From Epiperipatus broadwayi (taxonomy: Eukaryota; Onychophora; Udeonychophora; Euonychophora; Peripatidae): a stretch of 64,000 nucleotides of DNA. The notes under the pieces are model-generated. The model saw only the letters and a program-made list of their open reading frames with translations, made no database searches and was not told the DNA's origin. Shown here one piece after another: positions 12,370-24,289 of the stretch. Made by a program: the position numbers and the translations under genes. The DNA is taken from assembly GCA_028023455.1 (NCBI GenBank), contig JAQFVV010006273.1, positions 5,397,598-5,461,597 on the forward strand, written 5' to 3'. The stretch's first letter is position 1, and the number at the start of each line of letters is the position of its first letter.

Positions 12370-13620
12370 AGGTGAATAAAAGTTAAGTGATTTTTAAAAT
12401 GTAACTTTTACTCCTTGTCAAAATTTTACTTGTTATTATACTTATTTTTTCAAAAATCATCTTTCTTCTGAAATTAAATTCAATGTTTCCATTATATAAA
12501 AACATCCCATCACTCTAGATGAAATTGCTATTAAACTTAAAAAAAAAGTTTTTATCAGTTAACAGAATCACTCAAAAAATTCAAAATTTAATAATGCATT
12601 ATCTCTTTGCACAATTTGGATTTAGAATTGCAAAAAAATGATTAGAATTATGAAAAGAATATTGAATCATATCTCCAATTTTGTTTCCTTATTGTAACAA
12701 ATCTTTTTTTCATACAGAAATCAAATATTGGAATTCTCGTAACATGAATAATGGGGGTAGATCAGAAAATAGTCCTCTTTTTTGCAGTAATAACCAATGT
12801 GTTGATCATTTATATAATTAGATTTTTGGCACTTCTATTTCAAATATGTTAATTAACTGATTAAAGAAAACCTTATAATTCTTTCAATCAGTTATTTCTA
12901 TTTTAAAAAATGGCTAATGCATTTTTAAATAGTATTTTTATGTTTGTAGTTGTAAAAAAGAAATGGGGCATTTTTTATTTAATTGCTCTTTTTTACAAAG
13001 CTATCAGATACTTATCTGGTACAAATGAGAAATCCAGCATCTTTAATAAATGGCATTTACAAAGAATTCTTTCTTTTTATTAGATCTTTCTAATATTTAA
13101 TCTTTGGTTTCTATATAATTATTTTTCAAAACAAATATTCTTTGGTTTCTAAGATGCCTTTAGTACAAATTGAGAAACATATATCTCTGCCTCTCAACAA
13201 ACTTCAAAAACTAAAAATAGAATCTAGTCTCATGTACACACGCATTTATTTGGATATTTGGAGTTGATCTTCATTTCAGCACCAATGAAAGCTTTTAACA
13301 AATTGCTTTTATTTTATTTACTATCGAAACTATAATTATAGTTGTTTAATAATATTATTCCAATAGTGCTATTTTTATTATATATTGCCACTGTCCTAAA
13401 TTTTTATTTTTTGTGTTGTGTCAAATTTTTGGTTTATCCAATTTAGGATGATACAAAAATTATTATATGTAAACTTTTATTTTTTATAAGTTAATTTAAT
13501 TTATAATTTGATTTAAAGTTGTAATTATAAATTTTATTAAACGCCCATTATTATATTAAGTAATAATTTACTAAGGCTGTAACCTTAGAAATAAGCGTCT
13601 GAAAAATACGAAGGTAGGGA
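12370..13620. other. AT-rich stretch, no feature recognised
   Basis: No sustained frame, inverted repeat or recognisable repeat family in about 1.2 kb. Confidence 0.5.
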
Positions 13621-13625
13621 CCTCT

Positions 13626-13720
13626 ACATTGGTGGCCTAGCGGTTAGCATAGCTGTCTTGCAAGCAACTGGTCCGGATTCACTTCCTGGTCAACGCAATT
13701 GACATATGAAAAAAAAAGTT
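13626..13720 (+). mobile_element. tRNA-derived SINE (copy 1)
   Basis: A tRNA-like head (13,626-13,696) has an A box in GGCCTAGCGGTTAGC, a D-arm, the anticodon loop CTTGCAA, a degraded B box GGATTCACTTC and the acceptor strand TCAACGC. It is followed by AATTGACATATG and a poly(A) run. The same GACATATG-A(n) tail occurs in the copies at 15.95 and 38.4 kb. Compared with those at 15.96 and 16.46 kb, which keep a Gly(TCC)-type loop CTTCCAA, this one has mutated in the loop and acceptor stem. It is not a functional tRNA gene. Confidence 0.8.
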
Positions 13721-14175
13721 ATTTTAAGGATTTTGTTGTTTCAGTAGTATATAAATAGTTTCCAGAGACTCATTAGAATTTTAAAAATTCAGGAGCATTA
13801 TAGATGTGTTTGCAGTTCTTGTTGTTAGACTATTGAAAAAGAATATTATTTTTATGTGACTCCAATCAAGCCAATTTGTGGATATATATAATTAGATGCC
13901 TCTTCATAAAAATATATTTATATTATTGCTTTTACTTGATGGAATAAGAGAAAGTTTTGTTATTGCCTGCTATCAAGAAATCTGAGGCTTTTGAAAGAAA
14001 AATTTGTTTTAAACAAAGTAGCATCTGATGTGGATATCAAGATACAAAATAAGTTGATGAATAAGTTTTTAATTAAAAAAATTAAAAACAAAATTAAGAA
14101 TATTATTTTATAATTTTTAGATTTATTTTATGATGATGCCTGTTCTACTCTTTATAATTCGACAATTATCTATAG

Positions 14176-14260
14176 CAGTAATTTCCAACTGGTGCTCTTC
14201 GAGAAAATTTTGATGGTCCTCAGAAAAATCTTGACATTGTTTGCATTTTAATGTTTTATT
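14176..14260 (+). mobile_element. hAT-like terminus (single end)
   Basis: CAGTAATTTCCAACTGGTGC followed by TCTTCGAGAAAATTTTG and GGTCCTC resembles the subterminal sequence of hAT elements (CAGTGnTTTCCAAnCTGG type). The opposite end and the 8-bp duplication were not found, so extent and direction are uncertain. Confidence 0.35.
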
Positions 14261-14269
14261 AATAATAAA

Positions 14270-15640
14270 ACAAAAATAATATTCTAAAAAATTCTTATAT
14301 TCTAAATTACAATTTCCACCTTTATACAGATGTACTAAAGAAAGTGAAATAATAAGGTCGACTTAATATTTAGAATTATACCGCTTAAATAGAAGTGAAT
14401 CATTGCGTGAGTAAATTCAATTTTTATTACGGTATTTTTAAGCAAATTAAAATAAAACAGAAACGGTAATTTAACAAAATTTATTTTATCTAGTAACAAA
14501 TACATTTTTTCTTTTCAGTTATTATTTTTAATAAACTTTCGATTTTTGTTAGTTTATAGAAAAAACAGTTTTTATTTTGCCTTTAGAATATAACCTTTTT
14601 TAATTAATTCAACTTTTTATCTCACATTTATACAAGTTTTTTTTTATTAATTAAAAAATCTAATTACTACGTTGTATGTATATTGCCTTGTATATATGTG
14701 TGCATACCTGGATGTGTAGAACACTATACAATTTAGTGAGTATATCTGTTATGTTTCTGATTAAAATTTAAATATATATTGTAAATTTTCTTGGATTCAA
14801 ATCAGTAAAATTATCACGTGGTCCCACCTCATGTTTTGTGTTTGCCCTCGTCTACCTAAATCATTGACTTTTGAAGTAGAGTAGCACAATAGTTACTCAC
14901 AATATCTTGAATCTGTTGATGAGAGTTCATTTGCATTTAGAAAAATCAAATCCAGCAAGTTTTATTGGGAGATCTAGAAAAAAGAATCATATATGTAACC
15001 TCATAAGAATTTCATTTTTACACCATCTTTTTTCCATAGTAAATTCCTGATTGATTATGCAAACAGAGCATCTTGATTTGAAGTGGTTCTTAGATGGTGA
15101 AATTATATCTTGAATTATTGGCAAGTTCAATTTGCTTAATAGCTTTTCATAATTTTTTTTAGGAGAACTTTTCTTCTGATATGTGAAAAAATAGGAAGCC
15201 TCTGCAAATAGAAAACCTGAGTAAGGCCAGTATATTAAAATCATTTAAAACGCCTTTTAAATAACTCAGTGAAAAGCATTTGTCAGCATTCAGTTATAAA
15301 AAAATAATAATAATGATAACAATATTTACAAGGCTAATGAAATCTTGATTAGTGACGTTTGCAATTCTTATCTTCTAATTTTTAACTTGAAGATAACATT
15401 TGCTATATACTCATTTTTTACACAATAATTTGTTGATAAGGATGGTTTATTAAAGGCTAATTATCTGAAATAAAAATTCTTAATTAATGTTGTCGAATCT
15501 ATGATTATAGTGATAGAATTAAAGCACTTAATGCAGCCACAAGTAAATCTATCTCCTAGTTAAAAAAAAAATATATAGTAAATAAATAAATGTATAGGCA
15601 TATTTATTTATACAACTCGTTTTTTGATCAAAATGATATA
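14270..15640. other. AT-rich stretch, no feature recognised
   Basis: Possibly the interior or flank of the hAT-like end at 14,176. The minus-strand 85-codon frame at 14,987-15,244 has no recognisable motif. Confidence 0.45.
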
Positions 15641-15650
15641 TAATTATATG

Positions 15651-15933
15651 TAATATCTGATAATTAATGAATATACTCACAGAAAATGTAGTTTTTAATA
15701 TTCAATTTTATTACTACCTAGCATGCTTTCAATACATTCAATATATCAAACTCACAAAAATGGTAGTTTTTAATATTCAGCTTTATTACTGACTAGTATG
15801 CTTTCAATATATTTAATATACCATATTCATGAATAAGAGATATTTAATATATTGAAAACATGCTAAGCAGTAATAAAGCTCAATATTAAAAACTTGCTTT
15901 TCTGTGAGTATATTCATTAATTACCAGATATTA
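15651..15933. mobile_element. Palindromic MITE, 283 bp
   Basis: Terminal inverted repeats begin ATATCTGATAATTAATGAAT on the left and end ATTCATTAATTACCAGATAT on the right. The arms extend about 90 bp each, through ACTCACAGAAAA and the AGCATGCTTTCAATA block. The left arm is partly duplicated (15,685-15,750 and 15,760-15,825), so the element is an arm, a repeated arm and the inverted arm. No coding capacity. The ends suggest a TA target, but the superfamily is not certain. Confidence 0.75.
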
Positions 15934-15935
15934 TT

Positions 15936-16033
15936 GTTTTTTGTTTTCATATGTCAAAGCGTTGACCAGAAGCGAACCCAGGCCAGCTGCTTGGAAGGCA
16001 GCTATGCTAACCGCTAGGCCACCAACGCTTGAC
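15936..16033 (-). mobile_element. tRNA-Gly-derived SINE (copy 2)
   Basis: On the minus strand, GCGTTGGTGGCCTAGCGG starts at 16,028. A tRNA-Gly(TCC)-like fold follows, with anticodon loop CTTCCAA, B box GGTTCGCTTC and acceptor GTCAACGC, then TTTGACATATG and an A-rich tail (15,936-15,947). It is flanked by AGATATTATTG (15,926) and AGATTATTGTT (16,034), consistent with LINE-type target-primed insertion. It sits at the right edge of the MITE at 15,651-15,933, so it is younger than that MITE. Confidence 0.88.
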
Positions 16034-16121
16034 AGATTATTGTTGGCTCAGAAAAGAAGAAAATTAGCAATAGTTGATTTATAATTATATATAATAGAAA
16101 CAATGCATAATGCTAGCTGAA

Positions 16122-16313
16122 ATGTATATAAATTATTTGAAATTCCCCATAGCTACATTATTTCAGCCACACTCCCCTTTAAATGAAGAAAAGCTTGAAT
16201 TTTTGAAATTTTTTCAATAGGCTGTAAAAATTCAAAAATTCAAGCTCTTCTTTATTTAAAAGAAGTGTGCTGAAATAATATAGCTATGAGGAATTTCGAG
16301 TATAAATATATGT
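16122..16313. mobile_element. Palindromic MITE, about 190 bp
   Basis: Left arm 16,122-16,213 and right arm 16,227-16,313 are inverted complements through GAAATTCC, ATAGCTA, ATTATTTCAGC, TTCTTC and AAGCTTGAATTTTTGAA, leaving a short loop near 16,215-16,226. There is no coding content. As RNA it would form a hairpin of about 85 bp, a possible small-RNA substrate. Confidence 0.75.
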
Positions 16314-16451
16314 AAATATTTTTAGCACTTTACATGTTTTAACTCAAAATGAGAAATAAAATATCGCATTTTAAGTTTTAAAATGTTTTATAATGACGTT
16401 TTGCATAAAACTTTTACACATACACGACTAAGAGCAAAAACTCAAATATAT

Positions 16452-16539
16452 ATATATATCAAAGCGTTGACCGGGAAACGAACTCAAGCCGGCTGCTTGG
16501 AAGGCAGCTACGCTAACCGCTAGGCCCCCAACGCTTGAC
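16452..16539 (-). mobile_element. tRNA-Gly-derived SINE (copy 3, tail lost)
   Basis: The tRNA-like head runs from 16,534 (GCGTTGGGGGCCTAGCGG) down to 16,464 (acceptor GGTCAACGC), with Gly-type loop CTTCCAA and B box GAGTTCG. It is flanked by an exact 13-bp duplication, AACTCAAATATAT (16,439-16,451 and 16,540-16,552). Unlike its siblings, the usual TTTGACATATG-A(n) tail is replaced by a short TA run. Confidence 0.88.
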
Positions 16540-16554
16540 AACTCAAATATATTC

Positions 16555-17455
16555 AGAGAGAAAAGTAATTTTTATCAATTTTATCTTCTTTATAAAAAAC
16601 TAATATTCAGTTTTATGATGTAATATAAAAATAAAATGTAAGAAAAAAATCACAGAAATGATATTAGCCAAATAAAGTTTTGCGCCATTAGGCTCATACT
16701 TGCTCTAAGGTTAAAAAATTTTGGAACGAAATGGAAACAAAAATAATATTTAGAAATATACATATATAAATATATTTTTTATGCGTAAACATAAACATGG
16801 ATATTTATTTACATCAAACAAAATTTTTATTTTTGGTGGGGAAACCATGCAATTAGTAAAATTTATGATTTTAGAATTATAAATATTTGCAATAGGTTTT
16901 TCCTCCTCTATTGTTTGTAAAATATAGTTATTCAACTTGGACCGGACTTGAGATGATTGACGTATTGTGGTTTTTGTCTGGTATAGAATGTAATTACTTT
17001 CGATTAGGAAAATTGCATATTGAAAAACGTAAATGGTCATTATTGGTTAGAGAGGAAAAAATCATTTTATTTTTATTTCACAATACTTTGAATTATATCC
17101 GGCCAAATTGCTTCATACAAATGTATTTATTAAATCAACAAATTAGGAATAAAAAAAATGTAGCGTAATATGTACGTCATATAAGTATATCCTGTGGGAA
17201 CTCATGTAAATATGAGAGGGAATATATATAAAGCTATCCTAAGTGGGAAAATAAAAAAAATACTTTTAAGGAGAAAGGTAAATAAAATAAAAGCTAATCG
17301 TTAATAAATATTTAAAATTGAAATAATTATTTAAAATCCTGTATTTTTACAACTACGCTCTAATTTTCATTTTATTTAAAGGCAACAAATTCACACGCTT
17401 ATATATATATACACACACACAAAGCGACGGTTTACACTTACATCAAGATAATAAA
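16555..17455. other. AT-rich stretch, no clear feature
   Basis: Two overlapping frames on opposite strands (16,750-17,040 minus and 16,911-17,168 plus) have no recognisable motif. A (TA)n(CA)n microsatellite lies at 17,400-17,422. Confidence 0.5.
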
Positions 17456-17459
17456 AACT

Positions 17460-17540
17460 TGGCTGGTGATTTTTCACTGCTGACTGGTGACCCTTCACTG
17501 TGGCTGATAATTCTTCACTGTTGGCTGGTAGTTTATCGTT
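17460..17540. repeat. Short imperfect tandem repeat, 25-27 bp units
   Basis: GGCTGGTGATTTTTCACTG, GACTGGTGACCCTTCACTG and GGCTGATAATTCTTCACTG follow one another, ending with GGCTGGTAG. About 3.3 units lie just beyond the downstream end of the Ty3/gypsy fossil. Confidence 0.7.
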
Positions 17541-17589
17541 CAACTTTAATGGGTTTCTGTACGTATGGTGTTACTGTTCATCATTTGCT

Positions 17590-18420
17590 TGATCAATCAC
17601 TATTTGTAATCCTTTTAATTTGATTACAACTGCTTGAATTCATTTGAAGATTCCATTAAATAGAGGAATAAGACTTGAGCACCTATCTGCATTTTAGCAC
17701 TTTTATTTTCATTGATTGTCCTAGGGTTCAAATCCTGTTTATTATCAACCACTTCTGAGTTGATCCTTTTTAATTCTGTGAGTTGGTTTACTTTGGTCAT
17801 TGTAAAGCTCAAGTGATTAAACCAGTCACAGTCTAGTAAATGAGGCACATATGTAGTTTTATTAGGTATTTTACTTTAACTCTTGTTTGACCCAAGAGTA
17901 ATATTTTATCTTGATAGCCAATAATTACTCTCCTGCTAAGATGCAGATAATTATTTTTTTTTAATGATAGCCCACATATTTTTTGATATAATGGAAACTG
18001 CAGACCTGGTATCCAGTTCAATTATTACTGACATATCATTAATAATGATTTTGCTTCTGAAAGCCTCACATTATTAATCCAGGCATTGATATTATTTGAT
18101 TTTATAGTGCCATTCCAGCATTCTGGAATGGACTCCTCTATTTTCTTTTGACCATCATGTTTTTTTTCTTTTTAAAATAAGCAGCTTCTATAAAATTGAT
18201 GTACTTGCAATATCTTTAGATTGTATATCAGTGTGAACACTTGGTGTGTGCATACTTTGCTTTGTCACATCTGCAACAAACTCTGGCAATATTATTGGCA
18301 ATAGTAGATCCTGTAATCTCATCTTTATTTGGAATATATTTAAACAATCTGATTTTCTATTCCACAGATTTAATGTTGGGACTATTTCCTTTTAATGGAA
18401 TGATCTAAATTGCTATTGAC
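17590..18420 (-). pseudogene. Ty3/gypsy retrotransposon gag zinc knuckle and protease fossil
   Basis: Read on the minus strand with several frame changes. Near 18,290 a first zinc knuckle reads CCRCDKAKYAHTKCSH, followed by EAAYFKKKK. At about 18,054-18,010 comes the aspartic protease entry VIIELDTRSAVSIISKNMW. The flap and hydrophobic part follow (KILLLGQTRVKVKY), then CDWFNHLSF at about 17,830, leading toward the reverse transcriptase that should follow. This order (CCHC knuckles, then DTG protease, then linker) is that of Ty3/gypsy gag-pol. The catalytic DTG has become DTR, there are frameshifts, and no reverse transcriptase or integrase is present. The element stops abruptly at 18,421, where a hAT-like end begins. 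Confidence 0.75.
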
Positions 18421-18422
18421 CA

Positions 18423-18500
18423 TAGGGTCCCCAACTTTTTCAGGTCACCACCCACTTTGCAAGACATAAATGTTATACCCCCTCCTTAAGTGTAACACTT
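18423..18500 (+). mobile_element. hAT-like terminus (single end)
   Basis: TAGGGTCCCCAACTTTTTCA followed by GGTCACCACCC is a typical hAT end of the CAGGGGTCCCCAACCTTTTT kind, with the first C changed to T. It abuts the Ty3/gypsy fossil and probably interrupted it. The second end and the target duplication were not found. Confidence 0.5.
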
Positions 18501-20900
18501 TTCCAGTTCAATCTGTTTGATATTTTTGATGTAAATAGCAACTAATTATACTGTACTGGATAATATCTATCCCATAATTTATATGATGCAGACAAGATAT
18601 AACATGATGTCAATGTCACACATTAGAATAAACATAAACTCAATATCAATAACAACATAAACTAAATATCAATAACAAGAAAAAAAACAATATTTAAAGT
18701 TATTAAATTTAATTTTAAGTGAGTGAAATCAAACCAAAATCGATTATATTTCCTGATTTCTTACTATCCAAAATTCTAATATCCTGCCAATTGGTAGCAT
18801 AAAGTTTTAGGCGGTATATCTTGGAAAGGCTGAACCTAAACCTCACCTTTATGTGCCATTTTTGAGAAGAAAAAACACTTTCAAAAAGGAAATACCACTG
18901 CGAACAAAACAAAAAAAAAATCTAATCAGCATGTCAATAAATTTTCAATAATCACATACAGAGATTACAAAAGTAATAATAATAATTTCAATCAAAGCAA
19001 GTTTCTCTTTTCTCAAATAGAACAGTGTGTTAAAAGCAAACAACAACAACTAAAATGTATATATGTATGCCTTGACATAGGCATTCCAAAAAATAATTTG
19101 GTAGAACTGTTTTAAAATAAGGAAAATCAAATAAGAATTTATAGAGAAACAAAAAAAAAAAATACAAATAATAAAAAAATAGAAAAAAATTTATAGCAAC
19201 AAGACATAATGATAATACATAAAAATTACAAAAAAATATACCATCCAGCTTCCTTCTGGTTTTTTTCCATTAACCATTTTCAGACATAGTAACTTTTAAG
19301 CGCACCATAAACCATGACAACAAGACAATGAAGGTTTCCCTTCTTCACAGGAAAATGTAGGCATTAAGGTGTCCATCATCATCTAGCATCTGTGGCTTCA
19401 TGACAGCAGTGTAGGAGTCTGGCTGTTACACTAACATTGGGAGTTTACTTCATTAGAATTCTAATAATAACATTTAGGCATTTTTATATTTCATAGCTTT
19501 TTCTAGAAATCTCTATAATAATGACAGCAGCCAACCAAGAGTTGATTACGTAATTCTGGACAGATAATAATTTGAAGCAAAGCTCAGATCTGCCTTCTTT
19601 CATAAAGTTCTCCACTGCTTTACAACTAGAATATTTCTTTTAGTTCAGCAAATCATTAACTGTCCAGCAAACAAAACATAGCAAGAAAAACAATAAACTC
19701 AGAAGAGATCCCTCCCTACTTGCTGATAATCTTTTATAGCACCTCTATAGCAATACAAATTGAGTACCCCTCTTTCACTATTACAGTTGTTATCTCTAAT
19801 TTCTTGGATAATTGATCATAACACAATTGATATAGCTTTTTATACCTTTTTATCTTTCACTTCTTTTAGTTTCCACTCAGAATCTTTTAATTCATCAAGG
19901 GGTTCCATTTTACATATAGTTTTGAATTTTAATACAATAGAAATAACTTTTTCCATCTTTACAAAAGATTCAAAACAAATCTGAGACATGACAATTTTTT
20001 TAATTCTCTCAGCTGATATTGGCCTTAAATTACTTTATTTCTTTAACAATAAATATATGCATAGGATGACTACTTCTATTTATTAGTAAAATTAAAATTT
20101 ATCCATACAATAATAATCTGCATTTCTTTTAACTTGTTAATAGAGGGGGAAAAACATCAAAAATGTGCAAAACATTTGTAATTACACCCCTTTTTTATAT
20201 ATTCTTGCACATAAACAATTTATATAATAACCATAACATTGACAAAATAATGTAAAAATTAGTGGTTTGAGAATGAGTTATATCTGGTAATCAGTGCATC
20301 CAGAGAAAAGGCTAGACTATCTGAATGCCCCCAAATGCTTCTGAATCCCTATAACCTCCTAGAAGTCTTCACTGTCCACTGGGAAGAGGGATATGCCACT
20401 TTGGTAAACACTGATATAGACTAAGCTAGTCACCTGAGTAACAGTGAATGAAATGTAGCATTAGATAACATCAGCAACTTGACCCTAAGGTTGTAAACTT
20501 TCATTCAACAAATAAAACAATCTCATTCATTGAGGAAACCCCCAAATCTACAGTTTAATGCAAGCTTCCTGAGGTTAAAGGCAATTTTTTTTTGTTTTCT
20601 TCCTCTCACTTTGTGAACTAATATTGCAGTGACGTATTTACATTATTGAAAAGAAAAACACTGTCAGCAGAAATAGTACTTTGTCCAAATCAACCTCAGC
20701 TCATAGCATAGGAGCTGCCTGTGCAAGAATATTCTCATAGGTCTGAGATCCAAATATCAACACAAGTGTGGCTAATTTTAAATCAGCCATTTTAATTTGA
20801 TTAGCCTGCATCTAGAAAAGCACTCAATTCCTGTAGGATAAGCTAATTTTCAGAATAGACTGGATCAAAATTTTTTAATGAGCCAATTTTAGCCACTTTG
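18500..20900. other. Unclassified, partly less AT-rich region
   Basis: Stretches 19,250-19,640 and 20,280-20,780 are noticeably richer in G+C than the flanks, as inserted elements often are here. They may be the interior of the hAT element starting at 18,423. A minus-strand frame at about 19,985-19,830 is Lys/Glu-rich but lacks a known motif. No gene could be supported. Confidence 0.4.
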
Positions 20901-21530
20901 AAACTGAATATAGACAAATACAAGGGTAACAAAGAAAAAATAAGAATGATTTAATATTTGTAGAAAGAAATATTTTAAATGTGAAAAATAAGATTACAGA
21001 AATAAAATAGGGATTAAAGACAGAAATGATTAATTACGAAAAATAAGCCTTCAACAACATTAGGTGAAGAAGAAGGTTAGATATATACTGATGGATTGAA
21101 TTTAAAAAGAAAAAAATGGGAGAAGCTATAAATAAAATAAAAATCAATATATCACAAGTTATTTGTGTGATTGTGATTGAATTATTAAAAACTAGGGCAG
21201 AAAAGAGGTTAAAGAATTAATTGATAGTTGCAATGCAATTTGTGGCCCAGGAGAATAGCAAGATAAATTTAATTTAATTCAATAAAATATCAGCATTTTA
21301 GAACACAGTATATTCTTATATGTAATTAAGATGATTTGGATAATCCTGAATAGATATACTTTTGACAGATTAGACATTTTAAAATTTAACAACAGTTAGA
21401 ATTTGTAAAAAAAAAAAAAAAAGTAAGATATATATAATTGCACCAGTGAAATACCAGTCTCCAGAGATATTTGAAATAAAAAAAATAAATGCAATATTTG
21501 TTTATTGATTTCGACAAAAAATATTTGATA
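20900..21530. other. AT-rich stretch, no feature recognised
   Basis: Short frames and A runs only, ending where the PLE 3' terminus begins. Confidence 0.5.
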
Positions 21531-21534
21531 AAAT

Positions 21535-23500
21535 GAATTGGGTTGCATTGGTGCCCTTTTTAAATGCTAAGCATCTGTTTTAACATTAGCCAATCATTGC
21601 AAATAAAATATAATCTAGACTTCTATAATGGAAGTAAAATAACAAAATACAAAAAATTTCTTCATATAGAGATTCAATATAACTTCAAAGAAATGACTAT
21701 ACAACATAACAATATAGAGAATAAATAATATATACATTATACAACTTTATATATACTACCATATATAATTTTCAATTCATTTTTATTTGATCAGTTGTTA
21801 ACTAAATTTATTGAAGTTTTATAAATATTCATACAATTATTTAGGTAATGCTTAATATAAAATGATTCATATATTTGTCTTCATTTTGGATCTTTAATGT
21901 AATTTAGAGATTTAATATTTTTTGTGACATCGATTTTATGTTCATATATTAAGTAGAGCATATATAAAGTAGATTTATCATCTTCCTCAATAATTATGAT
22001 CTTTTTATCTATTATGCTTATTAATATATTTTTTGTTTTTTTAATTAATATGTTATAAATTTTGGGATATGTGAGTTTGAACCATTTCTTATTTGAACTC
22101 TTGTTATTATTATAATTGTAATTATTTTGTAAAGAAATGTTATTATTTAATACCAATTTTTAGAATTAAAAATTATATTTCTATTAGTCTTGGGGCTATA
22201 TCCTTATATAATTTAATATATTGATTTTTTTTATAAATCAGCTATATTTTTATCTGTAATATACTTATCATTTTTATATTTAAAATTTTGAATTATTGTT
22301 ATCTTTTGTTCTCATGCTTGTTGAGTATCAATAGGAATAATTCTTCTTAATTTGTCTTCTTTAATAAAATATTTTAATATAATTTGCATAACAAATGTAA
22401 TTTAAAATGATCATGTAACACCTCAAGCTCTTATTTCCACACACTTAAGATTTGCCCATACATAAACGCTTGAGTGGAAAGAATGAGTGAATTCATTCCA
22501 TTCTTTCTAAAATACTATAGCTGGTGTCTGGAAAAATTGAGTATTCATTTATAATTTATCTTTAAAGCACATGTGCGTTGGCTTAATCGCTAATATACTA
22601 TTATATAAAAAAACATAGCACTATATAAAATAATATCTCATTATATTACTACCTACAAAAATTTCTATATCTAAATATTTAATTTTATCTTCAAATTCAA
22701 ATTTTGTAAATTTAATATTGTATACATTATTTTTAAAATTATTATAAATATTATGCATAGCTTTTTATTATCAATAATTAAAAACTATCAACATATATAA
22801 AATATTGTATTATTTCTAGTCTAATGATTCTTTTTTTAAGTATAGTCATTTCTAATTAATTTGAAATTATTGATGACATTATACCACTAATTGCATAATC
22901 CATAACTCATTCTTTAAGTATATTCCAAAATTCATTAATATATTTAAAATATAAACTTATATATTGTTAAACCCTCTTCTATAATATTTATTATGTTTAT
23001 ATCTTTTAAATATTGATTTCATTTTTTATTAATATTTGTATACTTTTAAGACTTGGAATACTTGGATCAATTTTTACAAGATCCATTGTAAAAATATTTT
23101 GGCTCCTAGTCAATTTTATATTGTTTAATTTGCTTATAATACTATTTGTATTTTTTGTAGAAAATTTTCCATGTCCTAAAGTACCCGTTATCGATTTATT
23201 TAAATATTTACAAAATTTCTGTAAAATAAAATCACCAAAATTGAATAACAATCTTAATGAATTTATGAATTTTTAACTTTTGTAAAAAGATATGGGTTTA
23301 CTAGAAAAAGGATGCAATAATTTGCATTGATTTATATTTATAATTTTCTTTTTTATATTTGGTTTTTATTGTAGTAGTAGGGTATTTTAGCAATTTATAA
23401 TATTCTTCTTTATTTTAGATTCTATTTTATCTGTATAATCTTGATAATACACAATAACAAATCTATTCATTGTCTTGATCTTCTTTACATATTATAATGA
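21535..23500 (-). pseudogene. Penelope-like retroelement, copy P1 (degenerate)
   Basis: Reading 23,500 down to 21,535. An N-terminal part resembles the PLE PKIHKP region (LKIHKFIKIVIQFW, about 23,290). Then come KYLNKSITGTLGHGKF and NIFTMDLVKIDPSIPSLK (about 23,110-23,060), matching the fingers/palm entry of PLE reverse transcriptases. The active-site strand is VDSFLIIDNKK at about 22,765, where YVDD has decayed to YVDS. A 245-bp insertion (22,395-22,645) interrupts the palm. The C-terminus (YEHKIDVTKNIKSLNYIKDP, about 21,940-21,890) is the end of the GIY-YIG endonuclease, but the GIY-YIG core itself is deleted. It ends with a hammerhead-like remnant at 21,542-21,580. It lies head-to-head with P2. 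Confidence 0.75.
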
Positions 23501-23544
23501 AAATTTGTTTATTAACTTCTCATAAATTATATAATATCAATAAT

Positions 23545-23800
23545 TATGCGCCCACCAACCCCAGAATAGTGTGCAAAGAGAGAAATGACCAAAGGCGCAA
23601 AATAAAGGCGGCATATTTCATAAACAATGACACTCAATCAATTAATAGAAAAGACATCTGTTTCACCATTTCAAAAAAATAGACAAACTAATCCAAACAA
23701 TATTTAAATAAAATACCGAAACACCTAACTAATTAACGTAAATTAGAATATACCCCCTCATCACTATCAACTGCACGCAACTATGAGTATGAAGCCGTGG
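23545..23800. other. Spacer between the two head-to-head PLE copies
   Basis: A less AT-rich island (TATGCGCCCACCAACCCC at about 23,548 and AAGCCGTGGAGC at about 23,792) in an otherwise AT-rich junction. It may be 5' untranslated PLE sequence or another insertion. GGTGGGCGCA also occurs at 27,987. No gene recognised. Confidence 0.4.
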
Positions 23801-24289
23801 AGCTTTGAAAGTGCTAAGCATTAAATAAATTATTAATAAATATAACTTCTCTAACAAGCGTTAAAAACGTATAATTATTGATATTTACATACTATAATGA
23901 TTTCAATATTACATATATCCTGAATATTGTTAATAAGACCTATATCTATAGTCTTTATTATTAATTTTCTTTCTATAAAAATGTTTATTTAGTAAACACT
24001 TTATTTTCTTTTTATCATCTATTGAGATATTAGTTAATGAGATATCAATAATGATCTTATTTTATACAACGATTCCATTTGGTCCTATAATTATATAAAA
24101 ATGCGTAGAAATTTTTACATTTGTTTTTTTTTTATTTTTTATTAATGATTCTTTAATAACTTTTTTTAGCAAATTTAAATTGAAAAATATTATTAATCAA
24201 AATAGTATTTTTTTTTATCAATAAAAATTTGAAGAATATAATTTTCTAATGACATTTCTATTTTCCAATTACTAGATATCTTTTTATTA

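Noticed and set aside
15959-16534. Functional tRNA-Gly genes
   Set aside because: Acceptor mismatches, target-site duplications and, in copy 2, a GACATATG-A tail show these are SINEs rather than tRNA genes.
23013-23276. 87-codon plus-strand frame
   Set aside because: It is antisense to the PLE reverse transcriptase copy P1, which reads on the minus strand.
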